Source: an uncultured Planctomycetota bacterium | GTDB lineage: Bacteria > Planctomycetota > UBA1135 > UBA2386 | Reading direction: 5' to 3' | Length of the DNA: 13,713 nucleotides | Assembly (NCBI GenBank): GCA_903925435.1 | Contig: CAIYFF010000017.1 | Location: 1 to 13,713 of the forward strand | In this document: piece after piece, positions 12,623-13,713 of the stretch | Layout of the letters: the number at the start of each line of letters is the position of its first letter | How positions within the stretch are numbered: the first letter of the stretch is position 1 | Notes under the pieces: generated by a model | Told to the model about the DNA's origin: nothing | Seen by the model: the letters and a program-made list of their open reading frames with translations, nothing else | Databases searched by the model: none | Position numbers and translations under genes: made by a program

Positions 12623-13713
12623 ATGCTGAGCCGATCGGCCATTGCCTACGGCATTTCGTTGGCGTTCGTCGCCACCTCTCTGGCTGCGCAAAAGCCGCAG
12701 TCATCTCCTGGATACAGCCTTGAGCAGCGCGTTGCGCTCGCATTGCCTGACCGCGATTTCGACCGCCAATGTGAGTCGGAGTCGATTGCGTGGCGGCAGT
12801 TCGTCGAGCAAAGCGGCGGCCAGTGGATCAGCCAATGGAACCGCGCGTCGGGCACTCCGAGCGCGATCTGGGGCAGTGGCCTGCCCCTCAGCGATTGGCG
12901 CGGCAACACGCAAGTAGAAGCCCGTCGCCAAGCGAACAACCTGCTTGTGCGACAGAGTGACTTGCTCGGCACCGGCCAGAGCGAGTTCCGCGAAGCGATC
13001 GCATCGCGCATCGGTTCCAACTGGTCGTTCGTATTCAACCAGTACTACCAAGGCCTGAAGGTCGAAGGTGGCCGCGCCGATGTGCGCGTGCACATGACCG
13101 GCAAGGTCTCGATGTTCGGCGCGGTCGCGTTCGCGATCCCCGCTGGCTTCTCCACGACGCCCGCGATCGATGAACTCACGGCGACGTGGACTGCGTGGCA
13201 AGCACTCGGCATGACGCCGCCCGCCGTTCGCCAGCCCAACGACAAGCGCACGCCGCGCCTCGTGATCGCCGGCAACGCGAACGCGAGCAAGCAAGAGCCC
13301 GTCGTGCTCGCATGGGAGATCCCGGTGAGCGCAGTCGACGCAGAAGGTCGCGGCCCGATCGGTCGCTACCTCGTCGATGCACAGACGGGTCGCGTCGTTC
13401 GCTACGAGAACGACAAGCACGAGTGCGGCGATCCGTCGTGCGCGGTGCAGCCACGCGGCTTCGAACGCAGCGGTGGCGAGAACGCATCGCAGCCGACTGC
13501 GGCGCTACCGGTCGTCAGCGGCACGGTCCGCGGCTGGACCCGCATGGGTGTTGGCGCGAACTCGGCGCTGCAGAACGTTCCGCTCGCTGGCGTCGAGATC
13601 AACGTGCCCGGTGTGGGCGTGGTCGTGACCGATGCGAACGGCAACTTCTCGGCGAACGTCAACACGACGACGAACGTGAGCGTCGTGCTCGACGGCACGC
13701 GCATGCAGACGAT
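12623..13713 (+). CDS. secreted protein with metallopeptidase-type propeptide and carboxypeptidase-regulatory-like domain, 3' end missing
   Basis: The frame from ATG 12623 stays open to the right edge (363 complete codons). GGAG seven nt upstream is the best Shine-Dalgarno in the window. A TTGACT at 12543-12548 could be a -35, but I see no matching -10. Residues 1-22 are a Sec signal with likely cleavage after 'SLAA'. Residues about 130-172 resemble the fungalysin/thermolysin propeptide (FTP) motif ('SFVFNQYYQGLKVEGGRADV', then 'VSMFGAVAF'). Residues 226-262 are PepSY-like ('VVLAWEIPV', 'YLVDAQTGRVVRYEN'). Residues 297-363 begin a carboxypeptidase-regulatory-like beta-sandwich ('VSGTVRG', 'PLAGVEINV', 'VVTDANGNFS'). 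The propeptide suggests a secreted M4/M36-like metallopeptidase, but no HExxH lies in the visible part and a beta domain directly follows the prodomain. A catalytic domain would have to lie beyond the edge. Two cysteines (C268, C273) lie in the linker. Confidence 0.8.
   Translation, partial: MLSRSAIAYGISLAFVATSLAAQKPQSSPGYSLEQRVALALPDRDFDRQCESESIAWRQFVEQSGGQWISQWNRASGTPSAIWGSGLPLSDWRGNTQVEARRQANNLLVRQSDLLGTGQSEFREAIASRIGSNWSFVFNQYYQGLKVEGGRADVRVHMTGKVSMFGAVAFAIPAGFSTTPAIDELTATWTAWQALGMTPPAVRQPNDKRTPRLVIAGNANASKQEPVVLAWEIPVSAVDAEGRGPIGRYLVDAQTGRVVRYENDKHECGDPSCAVQPRGFERSGGENASQPTAALPVVSGTVRGWTRMGVGANSALQNVPLAGVEINVPGVGVVVTDANGNFSANVNTTTNVSVVLDGTRMQT

Overview
The window is about 13.7 kb of GC-rich bacterial chromosome with dense coding and no tRNA, rRNA, insertion sequence, phage gene or CRISPR array that I could see. 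Lipoboxes, Sec signal peptides, a probable outer-membrane barrel ending in Phe and periplasmic binding proteins point to a diderm. Few starts have a clear Shine-Dalgarno sequence. The short ECF-type sigma factor and the large secreted repeat or protease proteins fit Planctomycetota or another deep-branching GC-rich phylum. That placement is inference from gene style, not a taxonomic assignment.

Region 1 (1-2245): the 3' end of a secreted protein with a CAP (SCP/PR1) domain runs rightwards and converges on a leftward DPM1-type polyprenol-phosphate sugar transferase. A 233-bp divergent gap then separates the transferase from pyrE. Region 2 (2246-5017, plus strand): pyrE is followed after 13 nt by an unusual one-chain fusion of a MobA/MocA-like nucleotidyltransferase and an NfsA-type nitroreductase. 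A small exported beta-barrel-like protein comes next. A hairpin at 5039-5076 separates it from the convergent block to its right.

Region 3 (5096-10114, minus strand): read right to left, this block holds an ECF-like sigma factor, an NMT1/THI5-type binding lipoprotein, a membrane hybrid histidine kinase (sensor, PAS, HisKA, HATPase, REC) and a PstS-like binding lipoprotein. No ABC permease or ATPase accompanies the two binding proteins. They may therefore serve as ligand-sensing partners of the kinase rather than as transport components, and this is the strongest candidate here for an undescribed signalling module.

Region 4 (10115-13713, plus strand): a 440-bp gene-free stretch carries a TTGTGAC inverted repeat and a run of strong hairpins resembling a structured 5' leader. 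It precedes a lipoprotein with an Ig/cadherin-like domain and eleven ~44-residue propeller-like repeats. A strong 13-bp terminator hairpin follows. The window closes inside a secreted protein with a metallopeptidase-type propeptide (FTP, PepSY-like) joined to a carboxypeptidase-regulatory-like domain; it runs off the right edge.
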